From assembly GCA_030149365.1 (NCBI GenBank), contig JASBRP010000004.1:186001-250000 (forward strand): a stretch of DNA of 64,000 nucleotides, given 5' to 3'. Source of the stretch: Solimonas sp. GTDB taxonomy: Bacteria; Pseudomonadota; Gammaproteobacteria; Nevskiales; Nevskiaceae. Both the position numbers and the translations under genes were made by a program. Under the pieces are notes generated by a model. That model saw only the letters and a list, made by a program, of their open reading frames with translations, did no database searches and was not told where the DNA came from. Numbering within the stretch: the first letter of the stretch is position 1; every line of letters begins with the position of its first letter. Positions 45,676-58,330 of this stretch are shown one piece after another.

Positions 45676-46641
45676 ATGAGCCGGCATGATCTGGTGGTGG
45701 CACCGCTGGCACCTGCGCAGCACTGGGACCTGGAGCGCATCGTCGCCGAGCTACACGAGGCGCGCCGCCGCTGGCGCGAGACGCAGCAGCGCAACCGCGA
45801 GTACGGCGGCCGCGAGTTTCCGTCGCGCGATGCGCTGAAGGCGATCGCCGAGGGCCTGCGCGGCGCGCTGTTCCCGATGCGCCTGGGTCCGGCGGACCTG
45901 CGCCAGGAGAGCGAGGACTTCTACGTCGGCCACACGCTGGACGCGGCCCTCAACGGCCTGCTCGACCAGGTGCGGCTGGAGCTGACCTACACCGCGCGGC
46001 ACCAGCAGCTCGGTACCGCCGACCTGGAGCAGCGCGCGGTGACCATCGTGCGCGAGTTCGCCGCCTCGCTGCCGGCCCTGCGCGGCGTGCTGGATTCGGA
46101 CGTGGAGGCCGCCTACCGCGGCGACCCCGCGGCGCGCAGCGTCGACGAGGTGCTGCTGTGCTACCCGGGCATCCTGGCGATCGTCCATCACCGCCTGGCA
46201 CACCAGCTCTACAACCTGGGCGTGCCGCTGCTGGCGCGCATCCTCGCCGAGATTTCCCATTCCGAGACCGGCATCGACATCCACCCCGGTGCCCGCATCG
46301 GCAACAGCTTCTTCATTGATCACGGTACCGGCGTGGTGATCGGCGAGACCGCCGTCATCGGCTACCGTGTGCGCCTCTATCAGGCCGTGACCCTGGGCGC
46401 CAAGCGTTTCGAGACCGAGGAAGACGGCAGCCTGCAGAAGGGCGCGCCGCGCCATCCGGTGGTGGAGGACGACGTGGTGATCTACGCCGGCGCCACCATC
46501 CTCGGGCGCATCACTATCGGGCAGGGCTCCAGCATCGGCGGCAACGTCTGGCTGACCCGCAGCGTGCCGCCCGGTAGCCAGGTCACGCAGGCGCGTTCGC
46601 AGCAGGAAAGTTCACAACAGGGACCGGCGGCAGCCGGTTGA
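45676..46641 (+). CDS. cysE: Serine O-acetyltransferase of encapsulin loci (EpsC/SrpH type)
   Basis: 321 residues, longer than E. coli CysE owing to the N-terminal helical part. Left-handed beta-helix hexapeptides in the C-terminal third, with catalytic His203 (DIHPGA) and His216 (IDHGTG), and GETAVIG. The EEDGSLQKGAPRHP insertion is characteristic of the EpsC group. It makes O-acetylserine, the carbon acceptor for cysteine and inducer precursor for CysB. Its place beside srpI matches other family 2A encapsulin loci. Confidence 0.93.
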   Translation: MSRHDLVVAPLAPAQHWDLERIVAELHEARRRWRETQQRNREYGGREFPSRDALKAIAEGLRGALFPMRLGPADLRQESEDFYVGHTLDAALNGLLDQVRLELTYTARHQQLGTADLEQRAVTIVREFAASLPALRGVLDSDVEAAYRGDPAARSVDEVLLCYPGILAIVHHRLAHQLYNLGVPLLARILAEISHSETGIDIHPGARIGNSFFIDHGTGVVIGETAVIGYRVRLYQAVTLGAKRFETEEDGSLQKGAPRHPVVEDDVVIYAGATILGRITIGQGSSIGGNVWLTRSVPPGSQVTQARSQQESSQQGPAAAG

Positions 46642-46659
46642 AACAAACAGGGAATCATC

Positions 46660-46935
46660 ATGAGCAGTCTGGAAAGGCAGTTCGGCCAGGTCATCCGCAC
46701 CGCGCGCAAGCGCAACGCCTGGTCGCAGGAGCGTCTGGCGGAAGCCGCGGATCTCAACCGCAGCTATCTCGGCGAGATCGAGCGCGGCGTGGTTAGCCCC
46801 TCGCTCGCCACTATCCACAAGCTGGCGTCCGCGCTGGGTTCGTCGATCGCCGCGCTGATCGAAACCAGCGAACGCACCGTGCTGGTGCCGCAGCGCGCCT
46901 TTGAGGCGCAGCTCAATGGCGGCGATAGCCTGTAG
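46660..46935 (+). CDS. Small XRE-type regulator in the encapsulin operon
   Basis: 91 residues, one helix-turn-helix covering about 9-63 (RTARKRNAWSQERLAEAADLNRSYLGEIERGVVSPSLATIHKLASAL). A weak AGGGA site precedes ATG 46660. It lies between cysE (18-base gap) and the shell gene (70-base gap). It may be a local repressor of the encapsulin genes; no dedicated operator was found. Many bacteria carry small XRE proteins with this sequence type, so function is uncertain. Confidence 0.8.
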   Translation: MSSLERQFGQVIRTARKRNAWSQERLAEAADLNRSYLGEIERGVVSPSLATIHKLASALGSSIAALIETSERTVLVPQRAFEAQLNGGDSL

Positions 46936-47005
46936 AAGCGCGCTTCATAACGCGCGAATCTGAGCTTATTCCAAACGCCTCAAGACGCAGCAAGGAGCGA
47001 CTTTC

Positions 47006-47906
47006 ATGGCTGAGTACACCGCCCCCCAGACCCTGGGCGATAGCGGCGCGCGCCAATTGGCGAACGCCACCAAGACCCCGGCGCAGTACTCCATCATCAC
47101 GCCGCGCTGGCTGGTGCATCTGCTGCAGTGGCAGCCAGTGGAGGCGGGCATCTACCGCGTCAACACGGTGCTCAACCCGGCCGACGTGCGTACCGCCTGC
47201 ACCGCCAAGGAATCGGGCGAGCTGCCGGACTCCTTCGTCGACTACGACCCGGCGCCGCGCGAGTACTTCCTGAACGCGCAGACCACCAAGCTCAACATCA
47301 ACACCCGCGTCTCGGACCTCTACTCGAGCCCGCACGACCAGATCAAGGAACAGCTGCGCCTGACGATCGAGACGATCAAGGAGCATCAGGAGAGCGAGCT
47401 GATCAACAACCCCGACTACGGCCTGATCGCCAACGTCGTGGAGAGCCAGCGCATCTTCCCGCTGACCGGCGCCCCGACGCCGGACGACCTGGACGAGTTG
47501 CTGACCAAGGTGTGGAAGGAGCCGGCCTTCTTCCTGACCCACCCGCTGGTGATCGCCGCCTTCGGCCGCGAGTGCACCCGCCGCGGCGTGCCGCCGCCGA
47601 CCGTGAGCCTGTTCGGTGCGCAGTTCCTGACCTGGCGCGGCATCCCGCTGATCCCGTCCGACAAGGTCCCGGTGGCCGACGGCAAGAGCAAGATCCTGCT
47701 GCTGCGCGTGGGCGAGAAGCGCCAGGGCGTGGTCGGCCTGTTCCAGCCCGGCCTGCCGGGCGAGCAGAGCCCCGGCCTGTCGGTGCGCCTGATGGGCATC
47801 GACCGCTTCGCCATCGCCTCCTACCTGATCTCGCTGTACTGCTCGCTGGCGATCCTCACCGACGATGCCGTGGCGATCCTGGATGACGTGGAAGTGAACA
47901 AGTTCC

Positions 47907-47932
<26 letters not shown>
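47006..47932 (+). CDS. srpI: Family 2A encapsulin nanocompartment shell protein (SrpI type)
   Basis: 308 residues, the usual length for family 2A. Recognisable blocks are TPRWLVHLLQWQPVEAGIYRVN, YDPAPREYFLNAQTTKLNI, the SDLYSSPHDQIKEQLRLTIE..EHQESELINN spine-helix region and PPTVSLFGAQFLTWRGIPLIPSDK, all with an HK97-like shell pattern. Sixty copies should assemble into a T=1 compartment of about 24 nm that encloses the cysteine desulfurase encoded next. Flanking cysE, rhodanese and YeeE/YedE genes match sulfur-storage encapsulin loci. The 3' end is overlapped by the cargo gene. Confidence 0.96.
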
Positions 47933-49841
<1,909 letters not shown>

Positions 49842-49854
49842 GGTTCGCTGCCGG

Positions 49855-49876
49855 GGCGCCGCTGCGGAAGCGGCGC
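49855..49876 (+). other. GC hairpin after the desulfurase gene
   Basis: GCGCCGCT / AGCGGCGC arms (49856-49863, 49869-49876) with a 5-base loop, 15 bases after the stop. There is no T-tract, so it is a weak terminator or a transcript-end stabiliser. Confidence 0.5.
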
Positions 49877-49920
49877 GCCACGCTTTCGGACGAGGTGGGC
49901 TGACTGCTGCTCCGCGACAC

Positions 49921-49948
49921 TGTCGCGATTCCCCAGAGGATCGCGACA
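49921..49948 (+). promoter_or_regulatory. Hairpin holding the SDR ribosome-binding site in its loop
   Basis: Perfect 9-bp inverted repeat TGTCGCGAT (49921-49929) / ATCGCGACA (49940-49948). Its 10-base loop contains the AGAGG Shine-Dalgarno and its right arm ends on the first base of the start codon. A further GCGAC/GTCGC pair lies just upstream. A candidate translational or operator element. Confidence 0.5.
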
Positions 49949-50889
49949 TGCGTCTTGCCATTCCTGAAACCCCTGGCCTGCTGCGAGGCCGCAGGGCCCT
50001 GGTCACCGGCGGTGCCGGCGGCCTGGGCCTGGCCAGCGCCTCGCGCCTGCTGGCGCTGGGCGCAAGCGTGCTGCTGGCCGACATCAACGCCGCCGCTGGC
50101 GAACCGGCTGCCGCCGCGCTGCGGGCCCGCCATCCGGGCGCGGAGGTGGAATTCCTGCCCGTGGACCTCTCCGACATGGCCAGCGTGCGTGCGCTGGTCA
50201 CGGCGGTGGTGGCGCGCGGCGATCGCCTGGACCTGTTGCTCAACAACGCCGGTATCTATCCGCCGGCGCAGCGCATGCAGACCGCCGAGGGTTGGGAGCT
50301 GAGCCTGGCCGTTGCGCTGATCGGCCCCCATGCGCTGACGCTGCCGTTGCTGCCGCTGCTGGAACGCAGCGAGGCCGGGCGCGTGGTGACCATCACCAGC
50401 CTGGTGCAGAGCCAGGGCCGCATCGATTTCGCCGATCCCTTCCTGCAGCGCCGCTACAGGCCGATCGATGCCTATCGCCAGAGCAAGCTGGCGGCGCTCA
50501 CGTTCGCGGTGGAACTGCAGCGGCGCCTGGAAGCCGCGGGCAGCCGCGTCCGCAGTCTTGCGGCACATCCCGGTGTCTGCCGGACGCAGCTGGGGCAGAA
50601 CCGCCGCCGCCAGGCCAGCGACAGCCGGCTGCAGCGCTTCAAGGCAGATTTCTTCGCCTATACCCAGATGCGCTTCGGGCAGGAGGCCGAACAGGCTGCC
50701 GACTCCGTGCTGGTGGCGCTCTGCGCCGAGGGCCTGCCGTCTGCGGCCTTCATAGGGCCGTCCGGCTGGATGCAGATGGCGGGGGCGCCAGCACTGCAGC
50801 ATCCCAATCCCCTGGCCCTGGACCCTGCCCTGGGTGCGCGGCTGTGGGCGCTGGCCGAGTCCTGCAACGGGAGTCGCTGGCCCGTTTGA
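49948..50889 (+). CDS. SDR family protein
   Basis: 313 residues from ATG 49948. GGAGGLG cofactor loop, LLNNAGIY, TSLVQSQGRIDF and YRQSK (YxxxK) match the retinol-dehydrogenase/WWOX-like subgroup of SDRs with a C-terminal extension containing a PSGWMQMAG segment. It follows the encapsulin cargo after 106 bases, separated by hairpins, so cotranscription is uncertain. Its substrate is unknown. Confidence 0.85.
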   Translation: MRLAIPETPGLLRGRRALVTGGAGGLGLASASRLLALGASVLLADINAAAGEPAAAALRARHPGAEVEFLPVDLSDMASVRALVTAVVARGDRLDLLLNNAGIYPPAQRMQTAEGWELSLAVALIGPHALTLPLLPLLERSEAGRVVTITSLVQSQGRIDFADPFLQRRYRPIDAYRQSKLAALTFAVELQRRLEAAGSRVRSLAAHPGVCRTQLGQNRRRQASDSRLQRFKADFFAYTQMRFGQEAEQAADSVLVALCAEGLPSAAFIGPSGWMQMAGAPALQHPNPLALDPALGARLWALAESCNGSRWPV

Positions 50890-50965
50890 GCATCCGCAGG
50901 ACTTGCGAGGGGCGGGTGGCCCGTGCTGGACTCGCGCCGCGTCCGCCTTCGTCCTGGAGTTCCGT

Positions 50966-51667
50966 GTGAAGTGCCGCTTACCTGCCTGCTTGCTGGCCGC
51001 TGCCCTCGCCGGCGTCGCTACGCTGTCCTGGGCCGCGCCGCGCCCGCCCCCGCCCCCGGGGGCGCTGCCGTTGCCGCCGGTGGTCACCCCGGCTCCGGCT
51101 CAGGCGCCGACGCCCCAGGCCCTGCAGGAGCCAACCGCCGAGCAACTGCGCCTGCTGTTCCTGCAGATGCTGATCGCGGAAGAGCCAAATCCCCCACAGC
51201 AGTGCCTGGACCAGGCGTTGCGCCTCAACTACGGCCTGATGGCCCTGCGCTTCGCCAAGGCCACGCCGGATCGTGTGCAGCAGGCCCTGCTGCGCGGTGC
51301 CGAAGGCGCGGAGCTGGAGCAGCGCCGCCGCGAGGCCGCGATCTGGACGCGTACCACCGCGCCCGGCATCGTGGCGCGCAGCCGCTTCTCGTTCTGTCTG
51401 GAGCAGCATGGCCTGCAGTCGCGCCTGGGCGAGGTCGAGTTGCGCTGCTTCCAGATGGCGGGCGTGCCGGCCGTGGCGCAGCTGCGCAGGGCCGGCGGCG
51501 CCGGTGAGGCCGATACGCTGGCGCAGTTGCAGGGCATCTACGGCAAGACGCTGCCGGTCCAATACCTCCAGGACGTCAACTCGGCGATCTATCGGGCGGC
51601 CAACGACGAGGCCGCCTTCGGCGTGCATCGTGCCCTGTTCGGAGGTTGCCTCGGGCAGGCCCGTTGA
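50966..51667 (+). CDS. Secreted protein of unknown function
   Basis: 233 residues from GTG 50966, preceded by CTGGAG. A signal peptide of about 23 residues ends at SWAAP, followed by a Pro-rich linker (PRPPPPPG...) and a helical domain. Four Cys residues occur after the linker (CLDQAL, FCLEQHG, RCFQM, GCLGQA), possibly two disulfides. No family recognised. It lies between the SDR and cysB genes on the same strand. Confidence 0.65.
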   Translation: MKCRLPACLLAAALAGVATLSWAAPRPPPPPGALPLPPVVTPAPAQAPTPQALQEPTAEQLRLLFLQMLIAEEPNPPQQCLDQALRLNYGLMALRFAKATPDRVQQALLRGAEGAELEQRRREAAIWTRTTAPGIVARSRFSFCLEQHGLQSRLGEVELRCFQMAGVPAVAQLRRAGGAGEADTLAQLQGIYGKTLPVQYLQDVNSAIYRAANDEAAFGVHRALFGGCLGQAR

Positions 51668-51704
51668 AGGGATGATGGCGATACCCTACAGATAGGCCCT
51701 GAGG

Positions 51705-53594
<1,890 letters not shown>

Positions 53595-53598
<4 letters not shown>

Positions 53599-54626
53599 GG
53601 CGGCGCGCCGTGATCCTGCTGCCCCTGATCGTGGTGGTGCTGCTCTTCGCCGCCAATGGCGTGCTGCGCCAGCGCCTGGCGGACGCCGTCGAGAGCTTCC
53701 CGACGCCGCGGCCCGCGGTGCCCCCGGGCTGGCCGGCGCCCCGGTATGACTTCTCGGCCAACCCGGTCACGGCCTCCGGCTTCGAACTGGGGCGCCGCCT
53801 GTTCCACGATCCGCGCCTGTCGCGTGACGGCAGCATCTCCTGCGCCAGTTGCCACCAGCAGTTCGCCGCCTTCGCGCACCTGGATCATCGCGTGAGTCAT
53901 GGCCTGAACGGCGCCAACGGCACACGCAATGCACCGCCGCTGTTCAACCTCGCCTGGCAGCCCGAGCTGATGTGGGATGGTGCGATCCACAATCTCGAAC
54001 TGCAGCCGCTGGCGCCGCTGGGCAACCCGGTGGAGATGGGCGAGACCCTGGAAGGTGTGCTGCCCAAGCTGCGGGCCGACGCCGGGTATCGCCGCCGCTT
54101 CGAGGCCGCCTTCGGCCCCGGTGAAATCGACAGTCGCCGCATGCTGCTGGCGCTGACGCAGTTCGTCGGCACGCTGCACTCGGCCGATTCGCGCTATGAC
54201 CGGGACGAGCTTTCGGCGCAGGAGCGCGAGGGCCTGGCGCTGTTCCGGCAGCACTGTGCGTCCTGCCACCGCGAGCCCCTGTTCACCGACTACAGCTACC
54301 GCGGCAATGGCCTGGACGCGGACAGCGCCGACCTTGGCCGCAGCGTCATCAGCGGCAAGGCCGAGGACCGCGGCCGCTTCAAGGTGCCCTCGCTGCGCAA
54401 CGTCGCGGTCAGCGCGCCCTACATGCATGACGGTCGCTTCGACACGCTGGCGCAGGTGCTGCGCCACTATGCCTCCGGCATCCAGGATTCCGCGGCCCTC
54501 GATCCGGCGCTGCGTGGCGGCCTGAGCCTGAACCCGGAACAGCAACAGGCGCTGGTGGCCTTTCTCGAATCTCTGACCGACGAAGCCTTCCTGCAGGATG
54601 ATCGCTACGCGGAGCCTCTGCCATGA
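53595..54626 (+). CDS. mbnH: MbnH/MauG-type di-heme cytochrome c peroxidase family protein
   Basis: 343 residues with an N-terminal membrane/signal segment (6-25). Two c-type heme motifs: CASCH at 83-87 and 221-225, with RDELSAQEREGLALF and APYMHDGRF. The order and spacing fit the MbnH branch that converts a Trp of MbnP to kynurenine through a bis-Fe(IV)-like state. Overlaps mbnP and the next gene by 4 bases each. Confidence 0.92.
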
Positions 54627-55123
54627 CGCGGCTGATGCTGGTACTGATGATGGCGCTAGCCCTGCCGGCGCAGGCGCATGAAGGCCATGAGCATGGTGGG
54701 CCGGCAGAAGCAGTCGCCACGGTGCTGGAGCCGCGGGTGGCACTGCATTCGGAGCGCGTCGAGGTGGTGGTGGTGCGCGACGCCGAGGCCTTGCTGATCT
54801 ACGCCGATGACTACGCCAGCAACGCGCCGCTGGAGCACCTGGCCGTGGCCGTGGCCGCGGCGGATCGTCGCGTCGAAGCGCAAGCGCTGGGCGAGGGTGT
54901 CTATCGCCTGCCGCTGGACCTGCTGCCGGCAGGTGATGCGCTGCAACTGCAGTTGCGCGGGCAGGACTGGCAGGAGAGCTTCGCGCTGAGCCTGCCGCCG
55001 CCCGCTGCCGACGAGACACCGGCAGGGCACTCCTTTGCATGGCCCTGGCTGGCCGCTGCGCTTGCCGTGCTGCTGGCCCTGGTCGGCGTCGGCTTCGTCC
55101 GGCGGCGCCGGAGAAGGGCGTGA
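54623..55123 (+). CDS. His-rich single-pass membrane protein of metal locus
   Basis: 166 residues. A signal peptide of about 18 residues is followed directly by the metal-binding-like stretch HEGHEHGG, a beta-rich periplasmic domain (about 30-125), and a C-terminal membrane helix ending in RRRRRRA. No family recognised; the layout recalls N-terminal domains of RND adaptor proteins. Coupled on both sides by 4-base overlaps, so it works with MbnH and the RND pump. A copper chaperone role is a guess. Confidence 0.7.
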   Translation: MTRLMLVLMMALALPAQAHEGHEHGGPAEAVATVLEPRVALHSERVEVVVVRDAEALLIYADDYASNAPLEHLAVAVAAADRRVEAQALGEGVYRLPLDLLPAGDALQLQLRGQDWQESFALSLPPPAADETPAGHSFAWPWLAAALAVLLALVGVGFVRRRRRRA

Positions 55124-58100
55124 GCTTCTCTGGCGTCCTGCACTGGAGCCTGCACAACCGGGCGCTGGTGCTGCTGCTCTCGCTGGCCCTGCTGATTGCG
55201 GGGCTGGCCAGCCTGCAGCGCCTGCCGGTGGACGTGCTGCCCGAGCTCAACCGCCCCACCGTCACCGTGCACGTCGAGGCGGCGGGACTGGCGACGGCCG
55301 ATGTGGAAACGCTGGCGACGGTGCCGCTGGAAGCGGCGCTGCAGGGCATCCCGGGCCTGCAGCGTCTGCGCACCACCACCGCGCCCGGCCTGGCCCTGGC
55401 CTATGTCGAATTCGGCTGGGACATGGACCCCTACCGCGCGCGTCAGTTGGTGGCCGAGCGGCTCGACCTGGCACGCCTGCCGGCGGGCCTGAAGGCGCGC
55501 CTGGGCCCAATGACCTCGCTGATGGGCGAAATCCTGCTGCTGTCCTTGCAGTGGCAGGACCCGGAGCACACAGACCCCGCCGGCCTGCGCGATGCCGCCG
55601 ACTGGACGCTGCGCCCGGCGCTGCTCGGCGTGCAGGGCGTGGCCCAGGTCAGCGTGATCGGCGGTGACCTGCGGCAGATCGAGGTCCGGCCCGATCCGCA
55701 GCGGCTGCATGCGCTCGGCGTCTCGCTGCAGCAGATCGAGCAGGCCCTGGGCGGGCACGCCCGCGCCGCAGGCGGCGGCTATGCCGAGGATCACGGCCAG
55801 GAAATCCCGGTGGGCAGCCGCGCGGCGCCGGTGGACTTCGGCGAGCTGGCGCAGGTCGCGGTGGACTGGCGCGACGGCTCGCCGCTGCGCCTGGGCCAGG
55901 TGGCGGAGATCGGGCAGGGCCACGCGATCCGTCGCGGGGCCGCCGGCCACGGCGGCCGGCCGGCGGTGATCCTGGCCGTGCAGAAGCATCCGGGTGCCGA
56001 TACCGTCGCCGTCACCGCGGCGGTGGAAGGCCGGCTGGCAGAGCTGGCCCCGCGACTGCCACCGGGAGCGCGGGTGTCGCCCGTGTTCCGCCAGGCCGAC
56101 TTCATCGACCGCTCCGTGGACAACCTGGGCGCCTCGCTGCTGCATGCCAGCGTGATCGTGGCGCTGACACTGCTGGCCTTCTTCGCCGGCCTGCGCCCGA
56201 GCCTGATCGCGCTGGCGGCCATTCCCCTTTCAATGCTGGCGGCCGTGCTGGTGTTCCAGTGGCTTGGCCTGTCGGTCAACACCATGACCCTGGGCGGCCT
56301 TGCCATCGCCGTCGGCGAGCTGGTGGACGACGCCGTGGTCGGCGTCGAGAACGTCATGCGCCGGCTGAGGGCCGGCAGCGGCGACGTGCTGGGAACGATC
56401 CTGGCGGCAACCGTCGAGGTGCGCTCGGGCATCCTCTATGCCACGTTCATCATCGTGCTGTCCTTCCTGCCGCTGTTCGCGCTGGGCGGCATCGAGGGCC
56501 GCCTGTTCCTGCCGCTGGGCATCGCCTACGTCACCGCCATCCTGGCGAGCCTGCTGGTGGCGGTGACACTGACGCCGGTGCTGTGCAGCCTGTTGTTGCG
56601 CAGCGGCGTGCCAGCCCATATCGGCGAGCGGCGCTGGCTGGCGCGCCTGCGCGAGCGCTATGCCGCGTTGCTGGCGCAAAGCCTGCACCGGCCGCGGGCC
56701 ATGCTGGTCGTCACGCTAGCCCTGCTGGCGATCACCATCGCCGCGGCATGGTCGCTGCCGCGCAGCTTCCTGCCGCCCTTCAACGAGGGAACGCTGACCG
56801 TGAACCTGGTCCTGCAGCCGGGCATCTCGCTGCAGGAGTCGGATCGCCTGGGCCTGCTGGCGGAACGGATGATCCTGGCAGTGCCCGGTGTCGAAGCCGT
56901 GGGTCGCCGCACCGGGCGCGCGGAGCTTGATGAGCATGCCGAGGGCCTGCACTACTCGGAGCTGGACGTTGCGCTGGCGCCAGATGCGCGGCGCGAGGAG
57001 GTGGTGGCGGCGCTGCGCCAGCGCCTTTCGGTGCTGCCGGGCGACATCGCCATCGGCCAGCCGATCTCGCATCGCATCGATCACCTGATGTCGGGCGTGC
57101 GCGCGCCACTGGTGGTGAAGGTCTTCGGCGACGACCTGGACACCCTGCGGCATCTGGCGCGGGAGGTGCAGGCACGCCTGCAGGCGCTACCGGGCCTGGC
57201 GGACGTGCAGGTCGAACGGCAAGACGCCGTGCCGCAGGCACGCCTGCGCGTCGACACCCGTGCGGCGGCGCTCTACGGCCTGTCTCCGGCCGCGGTGCTA
57301 CGCCAGGTCTCCAGCCTGACCGTGGGCCTGCCGCTATCGGAGTTCGTCGACGGCGATCGCCGTCATGAACTGGTGCTGCGCCTGGCGGAGCAGCAGCGCA
57401 CGGTGGAGGCGCTGCGCGAGCTGCCGCTGGAGACCCCCGCGGGTCTCGTGCCCCTGTCCTGGATCGCGAGCCTGGAGCTGGAGCCCGGCGCCTACCAGGT
57501 CGGCCGCGAGGGCTCGCGGCGACGCATCGCGGTGTCCGCCTTTCCGGCCGCCAGTGGCTTCGAGCGCGCCGGCGCGCAGGCGCGGCAGCAGTTGCAGGAC
57601 CTGTCCTTGCTGCCGGGCTACGAGCTGCGTTTCGAAGGCCAGGCCGAGGAGCAGCGCGCGGCGGCGCGACGGGTGCTGCTGCTGGCGGCGCTGTCATTGC
57701 TGTTCATGCTGGTGCTGCTGCATGGGCGCTATCGCTCGTTGCGGCTGGCCCTGATCGTGCTGGGTAACGTGCCGCTGGCTTGCGCGGGCGGTGTGCTGTT
57801 GCTGGCGATCACCGCCACGCCACTGTCCGTGGCGAGCCTGGTCGGCTTCGTCACGCTGGCGGGTATCGCCGTCCGCAATGCCATCCTCAAGATCAGCCAC
57901 TACATCCGCCTGGCGCGCGACGAGGGCGAGCCCTTCGGTGAGGCCCTGGTGCTGCGTGGCTCCGCGGAGCGGCTCGCGCCGGTGCTGATGACCGCGCTGA
58001 TCGCGGCGCTGTCGCTGCTGCCGCTGGTGCTCGCGGGCGGTACTCCCGGGCGCGAGATCCTGCATCCGGTAGCACTGGTGGTATTCGGCGGCCTGCTCAG

Positions 58101-58191
58101 CAACACGCTGCTCGACAGCTTCATCACGCCGGCACTGTTCCTGCGCCATGGCGAGCAGCCCTTGTTGCGGCTTATCGCCACCAAGGCATGA
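55120..58191 (+). CDS. CusA/CzcA-type RND heavy-metal efflux permease
   Basis: 1023 residues from GTG 55120 overlapping the upstream stop; a longer frame to 55039 lies inside the previous gene. Typical RND layout: helix 1 at 12-28, two periplasmic domains, and two six-helix bundles. The AVGELVDDAVVGVENVMRR sequence in TM4 holds the proton-relay Asp pair of the heavy-metal (HME) branch. Adaptors are encoded downstream at 62766 and 63791; the outer-membrane factor is outside the window. Substrate could be Cu(I), but the MbnP/SBP context also permits import or periplasmic metal delivery. Confidence 0.88.
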   Translation: MSFSGVLHWSLHNRALVLLLSLALLIAGLASLQRLPVDVLPELNRPTVTVHVEAAGLATADVETLATVPLEAALQGIPGLQRLRTTTAPGLALAYVEFGWDMDPYRARQLVAERLDLARLPAGLKARLGPMTSLMGEILLLSLQWQDPEHTDPAGLRDAADWTLRPALLGVQGVAQVSVIGGDLRQIEVRPDPQRLHALGVSLQQIEQALGGHARAAGGGYAEDHGQEIPVGSRAAPVDFGELAQVAVDWRDGSPLRLGQVAEIGQGHAIRRGAAGHGGRPAVILAVQKHPGADTVAVTAAVEGRLAELAPRLPPGARVSPVFRQADFIDRSVDNLGASLLHASVIVALTLLAFFAGLRPSLIALAAIPLSMLAAVLVFQWLGLSVNTMTLGGLAIAVGELVDDAVVGVENVMRRLRAGSGDVLGTILAATVEVRSGILYATFIIVLSFLPLFALGGIEGRLFLPLGIAYVTAILASLLVAVTLTPVLCSLLLRSGVPAHIGERRWLARLRERYAALLAQSLHRPRAMLVVTLALLAITIAAAWSLPRSFLPPFNEGTLTVNLVLQPGISLQESDRLGLLAERMILAVPGVEAVGRRTGRAELDEHAEGLHYSELDVALAPDARREEVVAALRQRLSVLPGDIAIGQPISHRIDHLMSGVRAPLVVKVFGDDLDTLRHLAREVQARLQALPGLADVQVERQDAVPQARLRVDTRAAALYGLSPAAVLRQVSSLTVGLPLSEFVDGDRRHELVLRLAEQQRTVEALRELPLETPAGLVPLSWIASLELEPGAYQVGREGSRRRIAVSAFPAASGFERAGAQARQQLQDLSLLPGYELRFEGQAEEQRAAARRVLLLAALSLLFMLVLLHGRYRSLRLALIVLGNVPLACAGGVLLLAITATPLSVASLVGFVTLAGIAVRNAILKISHYIRLARDEGEPFGEALVLRGSAERLAPVLMTALIAALSLLPLVLAGGTPGREILHPVALVVFGGLLSNTLLDSFITPALFLRHGEQPLLRLIATKA

Positions 58192-58330
58192 GCTTATACC
58201 CATGCCGACCATAACCCAGCAGAAAATCTTCTATTTACGTAAGGGTCTACGAGCTCTTGTGCATCGCTATTCTCCGCTCCGAATGCCGCCTGTCGTGCGG
58301 CACAAACAAGCGAAAGCCACAGGAGTGGAT

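Noticed and set aside
46936..47005. Hairpin and operator for the small XRE protein before the shell gene
   Set aside because: A GCGCGC/GCGCG pairing exists but is expected by composition in this genome; no distinct repeat with another promoter.
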